NCBI GenBank assembly: GCA_001549895.1
Contig: AP014719.1
Span: 2,728,001 to 2,792,000, forward strand
DNA: 64,000 nt
Direction of reading: 5' to 3'
Source of the DNA: Arthrobacter sp. Hiyo8
GTDB taxonomy: Bacteria; Actinomycetota; Actinomycetes; Actinomycetales; Micrococcaceae
In this document: in pieces, positions 8,557 to 17,839 of the stretch
Layout of the letters: every line of letters starts with the position of its first letter
Position numbering within the stretch: position 1 is the stretch's first letter
The notes under the pieces: model-generated
What the model saw: the letters and a program-made list of their open reading frames with translations, nothing else
Told to the model about the DNA's origin: nothing
The model's database searches: none
Program-made: the position numbers and the translations under genes

Positions 8557-10331
8557 ATGGAAGCGATCGGATGCGTCGACACCCGGCAGGGCATTGCCTC
8601 CCGCGGGTATTTCGGAGTGTCCCGTCATGCCCGTCGTCCGCGTCTGGCCGCGTCCCTTGCCGCGGTCCCGGGCGGGCTGGTGTTGGTGGATCCGCGCGGG
8701 CGGGGCGGCCGGCTGGCCGTTTTGGACGGGGCCGTGGCGGCAGCGAGGTCTTTGGCGGACAAAGCCGCGGACGACGTCGGAGTCCTGGGTTTCGAGGAGG
8801 CTGTTGCGTTCGCGTCCGGGGTGGAGGAGCTCTCCCGGACCCTGGACTATCTCCAGGTGGCCGCCGCTGCCGGGCTGGACAGGGCCCGGAACGATGAACC
8901 CGTCAGCCGGCAGGGCTGGACCACGGGCTGGGCCGCCGGCGCGGGCTGGACGTCCGGAACCACCGCGGCCCACGCGGACGCGCAGGCCGGTGCTCCTTCC
9001 CCGGGAACGGGCAGCGCCCGGGGCGGGGAGTTCAGGTCCACGGCCGAGCACCTGCGGTCCTTGCTGCGGATCGGTGCCGCCGAGGCCAGGCGCCGGCTCG
9101 CCCTCGCCCGGGAGCTGCTGCCGGCCGCGCTCTCACCGGGCAAACGGTCCCTGCCCGGCACGGGGAAACCGCCGCGGCGCTGGCGTCCGGGGTGATCGGG
9201 TCCCGCTCGGCCGGGATCATCACGATGGCCGTGGCGAAGGTGCGTCCGTTGTGCAGCCCGGAAAAGGCCACGGAAATGGAATACGCCCTGGCCCGCACCG
9301 CGGAGGAAAACGACCAGGACTTCCTGGCCAGGGTGGCCCGGCGCTGGGTAGAGGCGATCGACCAGGACGGCCCGGAACCGTCCGAAGAATCCCTCCGCCA
9401 CCACCAAGGAGCGTTCCTGCGCCGCCCCAAACACGGCCTGGCGCATGTGGAGATCTTCGCCACCACCGAGCAATACGAACACCTGCTCACGGTCATGAAC
9501 ACCGCCGCCAACCCCTGAACCCGCACACCCCAGGGCACCGCAACCCAGGGCACAGCTCAGGTCCGCGCGGAGCCTTCCGGCGATTCGTCCGGGGACCATC
9601 CGGCGATTCCCCCGGCGAGGCATCCGGCGAGTCGTCCGGGAGTGCCGGGCGCCGGACCGGCGGTCGCGGGCGCAGAAGCTCCTGGACGGTCTGGTCGGCG
9701 CCTGCAAGATCGCCCTGGCCACAGGATCCCTGCCCGCCACGGGCGGCCACCGCCCGCAGATCCTGGCCACCATCGACCACCGCGACCTCTTCCCCCAGGA
9801 CCACCGGGATCCGCAGACCGGGCAAGCTTCACAAGACGGGCAGCCTTCCCGGCCCGGCCACCCCGCACTCTTTGGCGTACCCAACCGCCCCGGGCAACCC
9901 GGGCGAGGTCTGGGCACCGGGTCCTTCACGTTCACCGGGCCCGTCCCGGCCGCCACGGTGCGCAAACTGGCCTGCGACGCCGACATCATCCCCGTGGTCC
10001 TGGGCGGCGAGGGCCAGGTCCTGGACATCGGACGGGCCTCACGGATCTTCCCGCCGCACATCCGCAAAGCCATCACCGCGCGGGACAAGGGCTGCGCTTT
10101 CCCGGGTGCACCATGCCGGCCCCTTGGTGCGAGGCCCACCATATCGAGTACTGGTCCCGCGGCGGAGTCACGAGCGCCGCGAACGGGACGCTGCTCTGCG
10201 GCCATCACCATCACCTGATCCACAAGGAAGACTGGCACATCCAGGTCCAAGCGGGCGTGCCCTGGTTCATCCCGCCACCGCACATCGACCCCCACCGCAA
10301 ACCCCGGAGAAACCACTACTTCCAAATATGA
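8557..10331 (+). CDS. DUF222 / HNH endonuclease-like protein (three frame breaks)
   Basis: An actinobacterial protein with an N-terminal DUF222 domain (SRTLDYLQVAAAAGLDRARN, then RSLLRIGAAEARRRLALARE) and a C-terminal HNH nuclease motif. The HNH part reads KAITARDKGCAFPG, CEAHHIEYWSRGG, NGTLLCGHHHHLIH. The reading frame changes three times. Restoring one G near 9162 gives TGETAAALASG, joining to VIGSRSAGIITMAVAKV. Another change lies between 9518 and 9661. One G near 10107 gives FPGCTMPAPWCEAHH. The middle (9520-9700) is Gly/Pro/Ser-rich and poorly conserved. Such proteins occur in many copies in Micrococcaceae and mycobacteria (13E12 type); their role is unproven. A 15-bp direct repeat CCGGCCTAAAAATG(G/T) precedes the gene at about 8503-8531. 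Confidence 0.8.
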
Positions 10332-10333
10332 CC

Positions 10334-10792
10334 TCAGCCTTGCAGCAACCCTGTCGTCCGGTACGGAATCACCTCGCGCAGGAACATGCTGGTGGACGTG
10401 CGCACGATTCCCGGGCACAGCCTGATCTCTTCGGACACCCGGTACAGATCGTCCGGGCTCGTTGCGACCACACGGATGATGAGGTCGGTGTCCCCGGCCG
10501 GCGCATGGCATTCAAGCACCTCTGGGATGTTGCGCAGGGCCGCGATCGCCTCGTTCAGCCGGCTCTGATCCAGCTCCGCACTCACCGCTGCCGCAACGCC
10601 CCGTCCGAGTGCGGAAGGCAGCACGCGGCTGCTGTTCGGACGCAAGGCGCCTGACGCCGTCATGCGCTCCAGGCGTGACTGGACCGTCCCGCGCGCCAGG
10701 CCCAGGCGCTGGGCGAGGACCATGATCGGCACCCGGGGGTCGTCGTCGAGCGCGGCAAGGATGCGCTTGTCCGTTGAATCCAATTCCTGCAT
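10334..10792 (-). CDS. Lrp/AsnC-family transcriptional regulator
   Basis: A 152-residue regulator: helix-turn-helix in STDKRILAALDDDPRVPIMV with recognition helix LARGTVQSRLERMTASGAL, then the RAM domain with VLECHAPAGDTDLIIRVVA and a C-terminal REVIPYRT. It is a different Lrp branch from the one at 7959. The gene ends 2 bp from the convergent HNH protein. Upstream (10793-11225) is a long non-coding gap with no divergent partner close by, so its target is not evident. Confidence 0.9.
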   Translation of the reverse strand: MQELDSTDKRILAALDDDPRVPIMVLAQRLGLARGTVQSRLERMTASGALRPNSSRVLPSALGRGVAAAVSAELDQSRLNEAIAALRNIPEVLECHAPAGDTDLIIRVVATSPDDLYRVSEEIRLCPGIVRTSTSMFLREVIPYRTTGLLQG

Positions 10793-11225
10793 TGCTGCTG
10801 CTTTCTGCCTGGTCGCTCAAGGTTTGACTGGTCATAATGTCCAACCAGATCCCATTCTCCCGCACCTGCGGAGCCGACTTCGGCAAAGTGACCATCCGCT
10901 GCTCGTCTTCTGGTGGGCAATTAGTCAGATTGACCAGTGGTGATTGAGTCCGTTGCGCCAGTTGTAGTGTTTCTGTTCAAATAGTGGCAACGAAGGGAAA
11001 GGCTACCGCCGGACCCCACAGGCTACGGATCCTCCGGTACACCACCCGGCCACCCGAAACACCGTCCCGCAAAGACGCAGCCGCTGATTGACTCTTGTTC
11101 ACGCATCGTCATTCCGCACCCCGCCGGCGTCGCCATGAAGGGTGGCCGGCACCACCATAAGAGCCCCTGAGCCACCGAATGAGTTGCGGTAGCTGAGGGG
11201 CTCTTGTGCTGCCTGGGTCGTGTTC
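10793..11225. other. Non-coding gap with a hairpin near its right end
   Basis: This 433-bp stretch separates the minus-strand Lrp regulator from the cold-shock protein. It holds the Lrp promoter region at the left (10800-10960) and the terminator hairpin at 11159-11205. I see no tRNA cloverleaf and no convincing small gene between them. Confidence 0.6.
11159..11205 (-). terminator. Hairpin downstream of cold-shock gene
   Basis: A 19-bp stem with two mismatches: AAGAGCCCCTGAGCCACCG pairs with CGGTAGCTGAGGGGCTCTT across a short loop. It starts 21 bp after the stop of the minus-strand cold-shock gene. There is no clear U-tract, so it may stop transcription only partly. Confidence 0.6.
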
Positions 11226-11450
11226 TCAAAAAGGCTGAATCAACACCGCGACAAAGTCGTATTCATCTTGGGAGGCGGCGGTCCACTCGACGTCCACTAG
11301 ATCACCCGCCTTGAGGGACCTGTATCCGCCTGATTGCTCGCTGACCGAGAAATGCGCGAAGCATTTCTTCCCGTCGGGAAGAATAAGTTCGCCCCAACCT
11401 TCTTCGGCTTTCCAGAAGGAAACCATCGCCTTGGCTCGAGCTGAGTTCAA
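11226..11450 (-). CDS. Cold-shock-domain protein
   Basis: A 74-residue single cold-shock domain. It has AMVSFWKAEEGWGELILPDG (RNP1-like region, with KAEEGWGEL in place of the usual KGFGFI), then CFAHFSVSEQ (RNP2, FAHFS) and KAGDLVDVEW near the end. These proteins bind single-stranded RNA and DNA. The divergent RNP1 makes it a cousin of CspA rather than a classical CspA. It is divergent from gluQRS, about 100 bp apart, and followed by a hairpin. Confidence 0.82.
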   Translation of the reverse strand: MNSARAKAMVSFWKAEEGWGELILPDGKKCFAHFSVSEQSGGYRSLKAGDLVDVEWTAASQDEYDFVAVLIQPF

Positions 11451-11551
11451 CGTTGGTCCTCTCTTTGGAAACTAAAGGTACCCAATTCTCCCAGCGGCCC
11501 CGACCTCCCCGGAATCCTGCAGGCACGCCCGGCGGCGCATAGTCTTGTGCC

Positions 11552-12460
11552 ATGACTTCCGCTGGCCGTTTCGCTCCGAGCCCCTCCGGCGAGCTTCACG
11601 TGGGCAATCTGCGCACGGCCATGCTCGCCTGGCTCTTCGCTCGTTCCACGGGCCGCGCCTTCCTGCTGCGCGTGGAGGACCTCGACCGGGCTCGGGCCGG
11701 CGCCGAGGAAGTCCAGCTCCGCGATCTTGGGGCCGTCGGCGTGACGTGGGACGGCGCCGTCGTCCGCCAGACGGACCGTTCCGGGCTGTACAACGACGTG
11801 ATCGAGCGGCTCGCGGACGCAGGGCTGACGTATGAATGCTTCTGCACGCGACGCGAGATCCAGGATGCTCCGTCCGCCCCGCACGCGCCACAAGGCGCTT
11901 ACCCGGGCACGTGCAGGAACCTTTCGACCGCGGAGCTCGAGATCCGCCGGGCCTCCCGCCCTGCCGCCATCCGGCTCCGCGCTGAAGCCCACGAATGGAC
12001 TGTGGAGGACAGGCTGCACGGTTCATACACGGGCGTCGTGGACGACTTTGTGCTCCGCAGGAACGACGGCGTCACTGCCTACAATTTGGCCGTGGTGGTG
12101 GATGACGCGGCACAGGGCGTGGACCAAGTGGTCCGAGGGGACGACCTCCTGTCCTCCACACCCCGCCAGGCCTATTTGGCCTCCTTGTTGGGCATTGCCG
12201 TTCCGGAATACGCCCACGTCCCCTTGGTGTTGAATCGCGACGGCGCCCGCCTGGCCAAGCGCGACGGCGCGGTGACGCTCGGCGACCTTGCCGCCGTCGG
12301 GCTGTCTGCCGCGGAGGTGCGGGACGTGATCTTGGAATCGCTCGGCTTGCCGGGAGGGCCGCTTGGCGAGGCCTTGGATGGATTTGATCCGGCCCGATTG
12401 CCACACGGGCCATGGATATGGAATGGCATTCAGCAATCAACCCTCCGGAAAGGGGCCTAA
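11552..12460 (+). CDS. gluQRS: tRNA glutamyl-Q(34) synthetase GluQRS
   Basis: A 302-residue paralogue of glutamyl-tRNA synthetase lacking the anticodon-binding domain, as expected for GluQRS, which attaches glutamate to queuosine in tRNA-Asp. Visible are the first signature GRFAPSPSGELHVGNLRTA (HIGH-like HVGN), FLLRVEDLDRARAG, the zinc-region cysteines in YECFCTRREI and YPGTC, and the KMSKS-like RLAKRDGA. The start ATG 11552 (MTSAGRFAPSP) is standard. The next gene begins directly after its stop, so the two may be co-transcribed, although their functions are unrelated. Confidence 0.92.
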   Translation: MTSAGRFAPSPSGELHVGNLRTAMLAWLFARSTGRAFLLRVEDLDRARAGAEEVQLRDLGAVGVTWDGAVVRQTDRSGLYNDVIERLADAGLTYECFCTRREIQDAPSAPHAPQGAYPGTCRNLSTAELEIRRASRPAAIRLRAEAHEWTVEDRLHGSYTGVVDDFVLRRNDGVTAYNLAVVVDDAAQGVDQVVRGDDLLSSTPRQAYLASLLGIAVPEYAHVPLVLNRDGARLAKRDGAVTLGDLAAVGLSAAEVRDVILESLGLPGGPLGEALDGFDPARLPHGPWIWNGIQQSTLRKGA

Positions 12461-13476
12461 GTGCTCGCCTATGTGCTGACCCGCTACGGCGGCGCCGACG
12501 CAATGGAGCTGCAGGACGTCCCCAGGCCGGTTGCCGGTCCGGGCGAGGTCCTGGTCAGGGTGTTTGCCGCGGGACTCAATCCCGTGGACTACAAGCAACG
12601 TGAAGGTGCAGTTCGGGTGATCACCAGGCCAAGGCTGCCCTTGGTGGCTGGAAGCGAACTGGCCGGGATCGTGGAAGCTGTAGGCCCGGGCGTCACCCGC
12701 TTCGCCACGGGAGACCGGGTGTTTGCCCGCGTGGACAAGACCCTGCTGGGCGCTTTTGCCGAACACGCCGCCGTCCACGAGGATTTCGTGGCGCTCATGC
12801 CAAGGTCGCTCAGCTACACCGAGGCCGCGAGCCTTCCCTTGGCGGGCCTCACCGCGTTGCAGGCACTGCGCGACGAGCTCGAGATCAAGCCCGGGACCAA
12901 GCTGTTCATTTCCGGGGGCGCGGGCGGAGTGGGAACCCTTGCCATCCAGTTGGCCAAGTACTTTGGCGCCGAGGTGACCACCACTGCGTCTCCCCGTGGG
13001 GAAGAGTTGGTGCGGCGGCTCGGGGCGGACGCCGTCGTCGACTATACGAAGGAGAACCTGGCCGAAGTGCTTCATGGCTTCGACGCCGCGTTCGACCTCG
13101 TAGGCGGGGAGACGCTGGACCAGACGTTCAAGATCCTCAAGCCGGGCGCGAAAGTGGTCAGCATCGCGGGATGCCCGAACCGCAGACGGCCCTGAAGGAC
13201 CTTGCGGCCCCGGCCTGGATGACCGCGCTGTTCTGGGCGATCAGCCTCGGAATCCGGAGCCGCGCCCGTGAAGCCAACGTCCGGTACCGCTACCTTTTCA
13301 TGCACCCCAGTGGCGAAGACTTGAAGTTCCTGTCACGCCTCGTTTCCGAGGGAAAACTGAAACCGGTGGTGGATAGCAGCTATCCGCTCGAAAAGATCGC
13401 CGACGCTTTCGCCGCGCTGGAGCAAGGACGCGCCAAGGGCAAGATCGTGGTGACCATGGACACTCGCGGCAGTTAG
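12461..13476 (+). CDS. Zinc-independent NADP quinone oxidoreductase (MDR family; one frame break)
   Basis: A medium-chain dehydrogenase/reductase of the quinone-oxidoreductase type. GTG 12461 abuts the gluQRS stop. The N-terminal domain reads MLAYVLTRYGGADAMELQDV and GLNPVDYKQREGAV, without the zinc-ligand pattern of alcohol dehydrogenases. The cofactor loop is LFISGGAGGVGTLAIQLAKY. The frame breaks at about 13170 within GCGGGATG; one extra G joins KVVSIAG to MPEPQTALKDL and the C-terminus continues to VVTMDTRGS. Total length about 338 residues is normal for the family. The stop overlaps the first base of the tandem repeat that follows. Substrate unknown. Confidence 0.87.
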
Positions 13477-13706
13477 GGGCTGAAGGTGGGCCCATTCTGC
13501 CGGGTTCCCTGGCCGAGCTAGCGAGGTTAGGGGGCTGAAGGTGGGCCCATTCTGCCGGGTTCCCTGGCCGAGCTAGCGAGGTTAGGGGCTGAAGGTGGGC
13601 CCATTCTGCCGGGTTCCCTGGCCGAGCTAGCGAGGTTAGGGGGCTGAAGGTGGGCCCATTCTGCCGGGTTCCCTGGCCGAGCTAGCGAGGTTAGGGGGCT
13701 GAAGGG
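13476..13706. repeat. Tandem repeat, four units of 54/55 bp plus a stub
   Basis: Units start at 13476, 13530, 13585 and 13639 with lengths 54, 55, 54 and 55, and a 13-bp stub follows from 13694. Each unit begins GGGG(G)CTGAAGGTGGGCCC, passes through ATTCTGCCGGGTTCCCTGG and ends CCGAGCTAGCGAGGTTA. Copies are identical except for the G-run of four or five bases. It fills the gap between the oxidoreductase and the serine hydrolase. Confidence 0.95.
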
Positions 13707-13720
13707 ATTAGGCTGTCCGG

Positions 13721-14848
13721 GTGGATGCACAGACGATTGCCCCTGGATTCGAACCGGTAGCCGAACTCTTTGGCCGTTTCCTCAGCGAGGACCCGGAATA
13801 TTCAGCCCAGCTTGCGGCCTACCACCGCGGCGTCAAGGTATTGGACATCAGCGGCGGCCCGCACCGCCGCCCGGATTCGGTAACCGGTGTTTTCTCCTGT
13901 TCCAAGGGAGTGTCCGGGCTGGTCATCGCGCTTTTGGTCCAGGACGGCTTCCTGGACCTTGACGCTGAAGTGGTCAAGTACTGGCCGGAATTCGGCGCCG
14001 AAGGAAAGGCCACCGTTACCGTGGCCCAGTTGCTCTCCCACCAGGCCGGTCTTCTGGGAGTCGAAGGCGGACTTACCCTCGAGGAATACAACAACTCCGA
14101 GCTGGCCGCCGCCAAGCTCGCGCAGATGCGGCCGCTCTGGAAGCCCGGGACCGCATTCGGGTACCACGCCCTGACCATCGGCGTCTTCATGGAGGAGCTT
14201 TGCCGAAGGATCACCGGGTCCACCCTCCAGGAAATCTACGAACAACGCATCCGTTCGGTCACGGGCGCCCACTTCTTCCTGGGACTGCCTGAGTCCGAGG
14301 AGCCCCGCTATGCCACCCTCCGTTGGGCCGAGGACCCCTCCCAGCCGTGGGTTGATCCCGCGAGCCATTTCGGACTTTCGGCCAACTCGGCGGTGGGGGA
14401 CATCCTTGACCTGCCCAACATCCGCGAGGTGCGCGCCGCCGGCCTGAGTTCCGCCGCCGGGGTCGCCAGCGCGGAAGGCATGGCCCGCGTCTACGCTGCG
14501 GCACTCACCGGACTTGCCGCCGAAGGCGACCGGCCCGCCGTCGCGCCCCTCCTCAGCGAGGAGACCATACAGGCTGTCTCGGCCGAGCAGGTTTTCGGCA
14601 TCGACCGCGTGTTCGGCGAGACCAGCTGCTTTGGGACCGTGTTCATGAAATCGCATGCACGCTCGCCATACGGGAGCTACCGGGCGTTCGGGCACGACGG
14701 CGCCAGCGCATCTTTGGGATTCGCTGACCCCGTGTATGAACTCGCTTTCGGGTACGTGCCGCAACAGGCCGAACCCGGCGGAGCCGGATGCCGCAACCTC
14801 GAACTGAGCGCCGCCGTGCGGAAGGCAGTCACCGAACTGGCTCAGTAG
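13721..14848 (+). CDS. Beta-lactamase-family serine hydrolase (esterase/PBP-like)
   Basis: A 375-residue protein of the class-C beta-lactamase/penicillin-binding fold used by many esterases. The catalytic SxxK is in GVFSCSKGVSGLVIALLVQDG at about residue 60. Typical downstream segments are VTVAQLLSHQAGL and PGTAFGYHALTIGVFMEELCRRITG. Near the C-terminus GHDGASASLGFADP corresponds to the third conserved motif (HxG). No signal peptide is seen, so it is probably cytoplasmic. Likely activity is ester or amide hydrolysis; the substrate is unknown. Start GTG 13721 (VDAQTIAPG) lies just after the repeat array. Confidence 0.87.
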   Translation: MDAQTIAPGFEPVAELFGRFLSEDPEYSAQLAAYHRGVKVLDISGGPHRRPDSVTGVFSCSKGVSGLVIALLVQDGFLDLDAEVVKYWPEFGAEGKATVTVAQLLSHQAGLLGVEGGLTLEEYNNSELAAAKLAQMRPLWKPGTAFGYHALTIGVFMEELCRRITGSTLQEIYEQRIRSVTGAHFFLGLPESEEPRYATLRWAEDPSQPWVDPASHFGLSANSAVGDILDLPNIREVRAAGLSSAAGVASAEGMARVYAAALTGLAAEGDRPAVAPLLSEETIQAVSAEQVFGIDRVFGETSCFGTVFMKSHARSPYGSYRAFGHDGASASLGFADPVYELAFGYVPQQAEPGGAGCRNLELSAAVRKAVTELAQ

Positions 14849-14857
14849 GATGAAGCC

Positions 14858-15391
14858 ATGACCGAACCGAGATTCACCGTTGAAACAGCCATGGTCCTTG
14901 CCGAAGTGGCGCACAATCGCCAGAAGGACAAGCTGAAGCGGCCTTATCGCGAGCACGTGCTGGCTGTAGGGGATGCGCTCGCCGATTTCGACGACGACAT
15001 CCGGATCGCTGGCTACCTGCACGACATCGCCAAGGACACACCGATTACCAAGCAGGCGCTGCTCGACATGGGCGTTTCCGAACGTGCCGTGGGCATCATC
15101 GAACGCGTAACCCGCCGCTTCCAAGATGACTCGGACAACGATGAAGCCGTGGTCCTGCACATCGCACAGGACCACGACGCCACCCTGGTCAAGATCGCCT
15201 GCAACGCCCACAACTCCGTGCCGGAGCGCGTGCGGGCTCTCGCCGAGAAATGGCCGGACAAGGCGGCCACCACTCGCTACGCAGACGCCCGGGAAGTGCT
15301 TTACAGGGCTGTGCCCCGTGGCGAAATCCACTTGGTCCTGCAGCGCATCAACCCGGATCTCCTGTCCGAAATGGACCGATTGGCCGACTAG
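14858..15391 (+). CDS. HD-domain phosphohydrolase
   Basis: A 177-residue single-domain HD protein. Metal-ligand residues are visible: His in AEVAHNRQKDKLKRPYREHV, the HD pair in AGYLHDIAKDTP and the final Asp in LVKIACNAHNSVPERV. The domain size is close to that of small nucleotide or (p)ppGpp-like hydrolases, but no synthetase or TGS domain is present, so a ppGpp role is only a possibility. It starts 9 bp after the serine hydrolase and is probably co-transcribed with it. Confidence 0.85.
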   Translation: MTEPRFTVETAMVLAEVAHNRQKDKLKRPYREHVLAVGDALADFDDDIRIAGYLHDIAKDTPITKQALLDMGVSERAVGIIERVTRRFQDDSDNDEAVVLHIAQDHDATLVKIACNAHNSVPERVRALAEKWPDKAATTRYADAREVLYRAVPRGEIHLVLQRINPDLLSEMDRLAD

Positions 15392-15418
15392 CGGTCCGAC
15401 TCGGCAGTTCCCGCCTAC

Positions 15419-15958
15419 CTAAGGTTTGGTCGGGTCATCCTGTATCGGGCTGGCTGCGGACGCCGAGCTGCTGGTGGATGCGGTGACTTCCGCCAAGACC
15501 CGCTGGTGGATCTGGGCGGTGAGCTCGTGAATCGCACGCGTGAGGTCGGTGTTCTCTTCGAGCAGATGCTCCTGGGCATTGTAGTCATGGTCGGCCTTCA
15601 CCTGTTGGAAAGCCGCTTGGCGGTTCTGTCCGATCATGACGAAGGTCGAGAGGAAGATCGCTTCGAGCGAGACGATCAGAGTCAACGTCGGCCACGGACT
15701 CTGCTCGAACACGAGCATCCACACAGCGAAAAGCAGAATGTGCAGGTAGACGAAATTCATCGATCCGGCGAAGGCCGTAATTGCGTCCGCGACTCGAAGC
15801 TGAATGCTTGCGGCCCGGCGCTCGGCCTCCGCCAGGACCGATGGGTGGAGCTTTTCCCGCTCGCTTTGAGAGAGCAACCGTGTAGGTCTCAGATACGAGC
15901 GTGAATGCGGAAGAGTGCCCGTGGTGGATGTCGATTGGTGTCCGGCCTGCTGTGCCAT
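15419..15958 (-). CDS. DUF1003 membrane protein
   Basis: A 179-residue protein of the DUF1003 family. Two membrane helices are visible: FAGSMNFVYLHILLFAVWML, then TLTLIVSLEAIFLSTFVMIG. The signature QNRQAAFQQVKADHDYNAQ follows the second helix. A helical C-terminal tail ends in a Ser/Thr-rich stretch. Function unknown. It is convergent with the HD protein gene. Confidence 0.88.
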   Translation of the reverse strand: MAQQAGHQSTSTTGTLPHSRSYLRPTRLLSQSEREKLHPSVLAEAERRAASIQLRVADAITAFAGSMNFVYLHILLFAVWMLVFEQSPWPTLTLIVSLEAIFLSTFVMIGQNRQAAFQQVKADHDYNAQEHLLEENTDLTRAIHELTAQIHQRVLAEVTASTSSSASAASPIQDDPTKP

Positions 15959-16053
15959 ACGTTCAATCCCTTGGCTCGCGGCGAGCCCATCTCGCCTCTG
16001 AGAGCGAGCCTAGCGTCGCCATGCGCTTGAACCTAGGACCGAACGCCCGGTAC

Positions 16054-16200
16054 TTAGGCGCGGGATCTTCCCCGGAGGAAGTGGAAGATCAGGACGATCA
16101 CGGCAATGACCAAAAGCAGGTGAATGAACCCGCCGCCGATATTGCCGATAAAGCCGAGAAGCCAGAGAACAGCGATAATGATGGCTATCCAAAGCAACAT
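16054..16200 (-). CDS. Small lmo0937-type membrane protein (48 aa)
   Basis: A short gene read on the minus strand: MLLWIAIIIAVLWLLGFIGN, then IGGGFIHLLLVIAVIVLIFH, then FLRGRSRA and a TAA stop. It makes two membrane helices joined by a GGG turn, the pattern of the lmo0937 family of tiny membrane proteins, often stress-induced. A GGAG ribosome-binding sequence stands about 5 bp before the ATG. The surrounding 16201-16370 shows no other gene. Confidence 0.8.
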   Translation of the reverse strand: MLLWIAIIIAVLWLLGFIGNIGGGFIHLLLVIAVIVLIFHFLRGRSRA

Positions 16201-16370
16201 GAGGGTCTCCTTTTGTGTACGAATGGAAATGCTGACTCCGCGCTCCGCTGGTCTGCGGGCCGCGCAGATACCGTTTGGTGCCCTTACTTTATGCCACGAT
16301 CGGGTTGGTGTTAACGGGTACGCAATAAGCGATAGTTCGACTGCCGCTTTGACGCCCGGTGCAGGGAAAT

Positions 16371-17561
16371 CTACCCGCCCATCAACCTTCGCCGATGCTT
16401 TAGCTCCTTGATCCAGTCCCTCGTCTGCAGCGGCCCGAAAGGCGAGGCGCCGGCGTCGAGCTCTGCGATGAGCGGGCCGAGGCCGTGAGCGCGAGTCCCA
16501 AAATTCCTTCCGCTGCGCGCTCCGTCAGGCCGAGCTTCGCGGCCCAGGCAAGGAAGTGCTTACGGGAGATTCCGCTCTTCTTGCCGCCGATGCCCAGCGC
16601 GAGCGTCTTGTCCCCGTAGACCACTGTGGAGGGGATGTCGTAGACCGGGCAACGGTGTATTCGCCCTGCGGCGACTGAAGCATGGACACGTTCTTCGCAT
16701 GCAGGTCGCCGTTGCCGCTTAACCAGGCGAAAGCCAGCTGGAGGCCGAGGTTCCGCAAGGCAGGGAGTGGTGCGGAACAGTGTGCCGCCAGCGCCGCGCA
16801 AACCTCACCGAACGGCACGCTGTACTTGTCCGCGGGGTACAGGCCCAGCACTTGGGCTCCGTCCTCGACGGCGAGGCGCACGGGAGCGCCGTCGGCTCCG
16901 GTGAGGCGATCGAAACGCTCGACGAGCAGCCCCGCCCGCCCGCCGACGTCGTGCACCAACTGCACGCTGCTCACCGGTATCCGGAGCTTGCGGGCAAAAC
17001 GGAACATGAGGAACTCGTTTTCCACCACGAACGGGAACTCGGGAGCATTGAGCTTGAGGATGAAGCGCTTGCCGGCTTGCGCTACCGGGAGCGAAATCAT
17101 CCCGGCCGATAGCTTGTCCTGTACCCCCGCCAGCGCCACTGGGTCGATGAGGCCCGAATCGCCGAGCAGCGCATCGAAGTCGAGCGGCAGCTTCGAGTCG
17201 AGCACGACGGCGGAGCCTCCTTCCGTGGGCGGCTCGCCGTGGGGACCGTCTGGACATCGCCCACGGCGTCCCCGCCCGCGCCCATGAGGAGCGCGAGCTC
17301 GTCGTCGGCGCTGGCCTTGACCGCCCGGCGCAGGGAATTCAGGCGGCGGCCTTCCGGGAGGAGGCCCGTGAAATAGGGCGGAACCGCGCCGCTCGGGGTG
17401 AACACTGCTTCACGCGTCAGCGGGAGCGTCGTGGCAACGGCCGGACCGCCTGAGTCGAAGTACCGCGGCAAGTAGCTGAACTTGGTGCCGCCTTCATGCC
17501 GCTCGATGCGCGCGGCCAGGACGCCTTGCTTGTAGACGTCGGCGATGCGGTTGAAGGTCAT
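16371..17561 (-). CDS. hipA: HipA-family toxin kinase (three frame breaks)
   Basis: A serine/threonine kinase of the HipA toxin family, about 395 residues after repair. The N-terminal part reads MTFNRIADVYKQGVLAARIE and PPYFTGLLPEGRRLNSLRRA. The core is DPVALAGVQDKLSAGMISLP and RFILKLNAPEFPFVVENEF, with LLVERFDRL next. The catalytic loop is LSGNGDLHAKNVSML and the DFG-like region is APVYDIPSTVVYGD. Frames break near 17210-17240, near 16655 and near 16490; the last frame ends KELKHRRRLMGG. Its start overlaps the stop of hipB by 4 bp, so the pair is a typical hipBA operon. Known HipA kinases phosphorylate glutamyl-tRNA synthetase; whether this one does is not known. Confidence 0.85.
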
Positions 17562-17821
17562 GGCAGCTTGGATTGCTTGCTCGCGGGTTGCACCTTGAGC
17601 TCAAGGCCCAGAGTGCCGAGGACCGCAAGGAGTGGCTCCAATTGGACCGTGGTCTTCCCCTGCTCCACGAACCGGACGAATCGCTCCGAGACTCCTGCGA
17701 GGTCTGCGAGGTCGGACTGGCTCAGGCTCAGGGAGCCGCGGCGGGCACGGACCTTCGCGCCAAGGGACTCGGTGAATTCCCTGGAGGACATGTCCATCCT
17801 TCCTCGCCTTTTTGTGGGCAT
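17558..17821 (-). CDS. hipB: HipB-like XRE-family antitoxin
   Basis: A small DNA-binding protein with an XRE helix-turn-helix. It reads FTESLGAKVRARRGSLSLSQ, then SDLADLAGVSERFVRFVEQG and KTTVQLEPLLAVLGTLGLEL, the usual HipB arrangement. The start may be 17821 (MPTKRRGRMDMSSREF, 87 residues) or the internal ATG encoding MDMSSREF. It overlaps hipA by four bases. It should neutralise HipA and repress the operon; two dyad sites lie just upstream. Confidence 0.87.
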   Translation of the reverse strand: MPTKRRGRMDMSSREFTESLGAKVRARRGSLSLSQSDLADLAGVSERFVRFVEQGKTTVQLEPLLAVLGTLGLELKVQPASKQSKLP

Positions 17822-17839
17822 GCGCGTTGTCCGCGCTCC

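Noticed and set aside
7875..8594. Minus-strand frame opposite the Lrp gene
   Set aside because: Shadow frame; the plus-strand Lrp gene has clear helix-turn-helix and RAM motifs.
8847..10511. 554-residue minus-strand frame
   Set aside because: Shadow of the DUF222-HNH gene; Arg/Gly/Pro-rich without any motif.
10793..11225. tRNA or small RNA gene in the gap
   Set aside because: No cloverleaf or conserved tRNA motif found; the only structure is the hairpin near the cold-shock gene.
13802..15331. 509-residue minus-strand frame
   Set aside because: Shadow of the serine hydrolase and HD genes, which have clear motifs on the plus strand.
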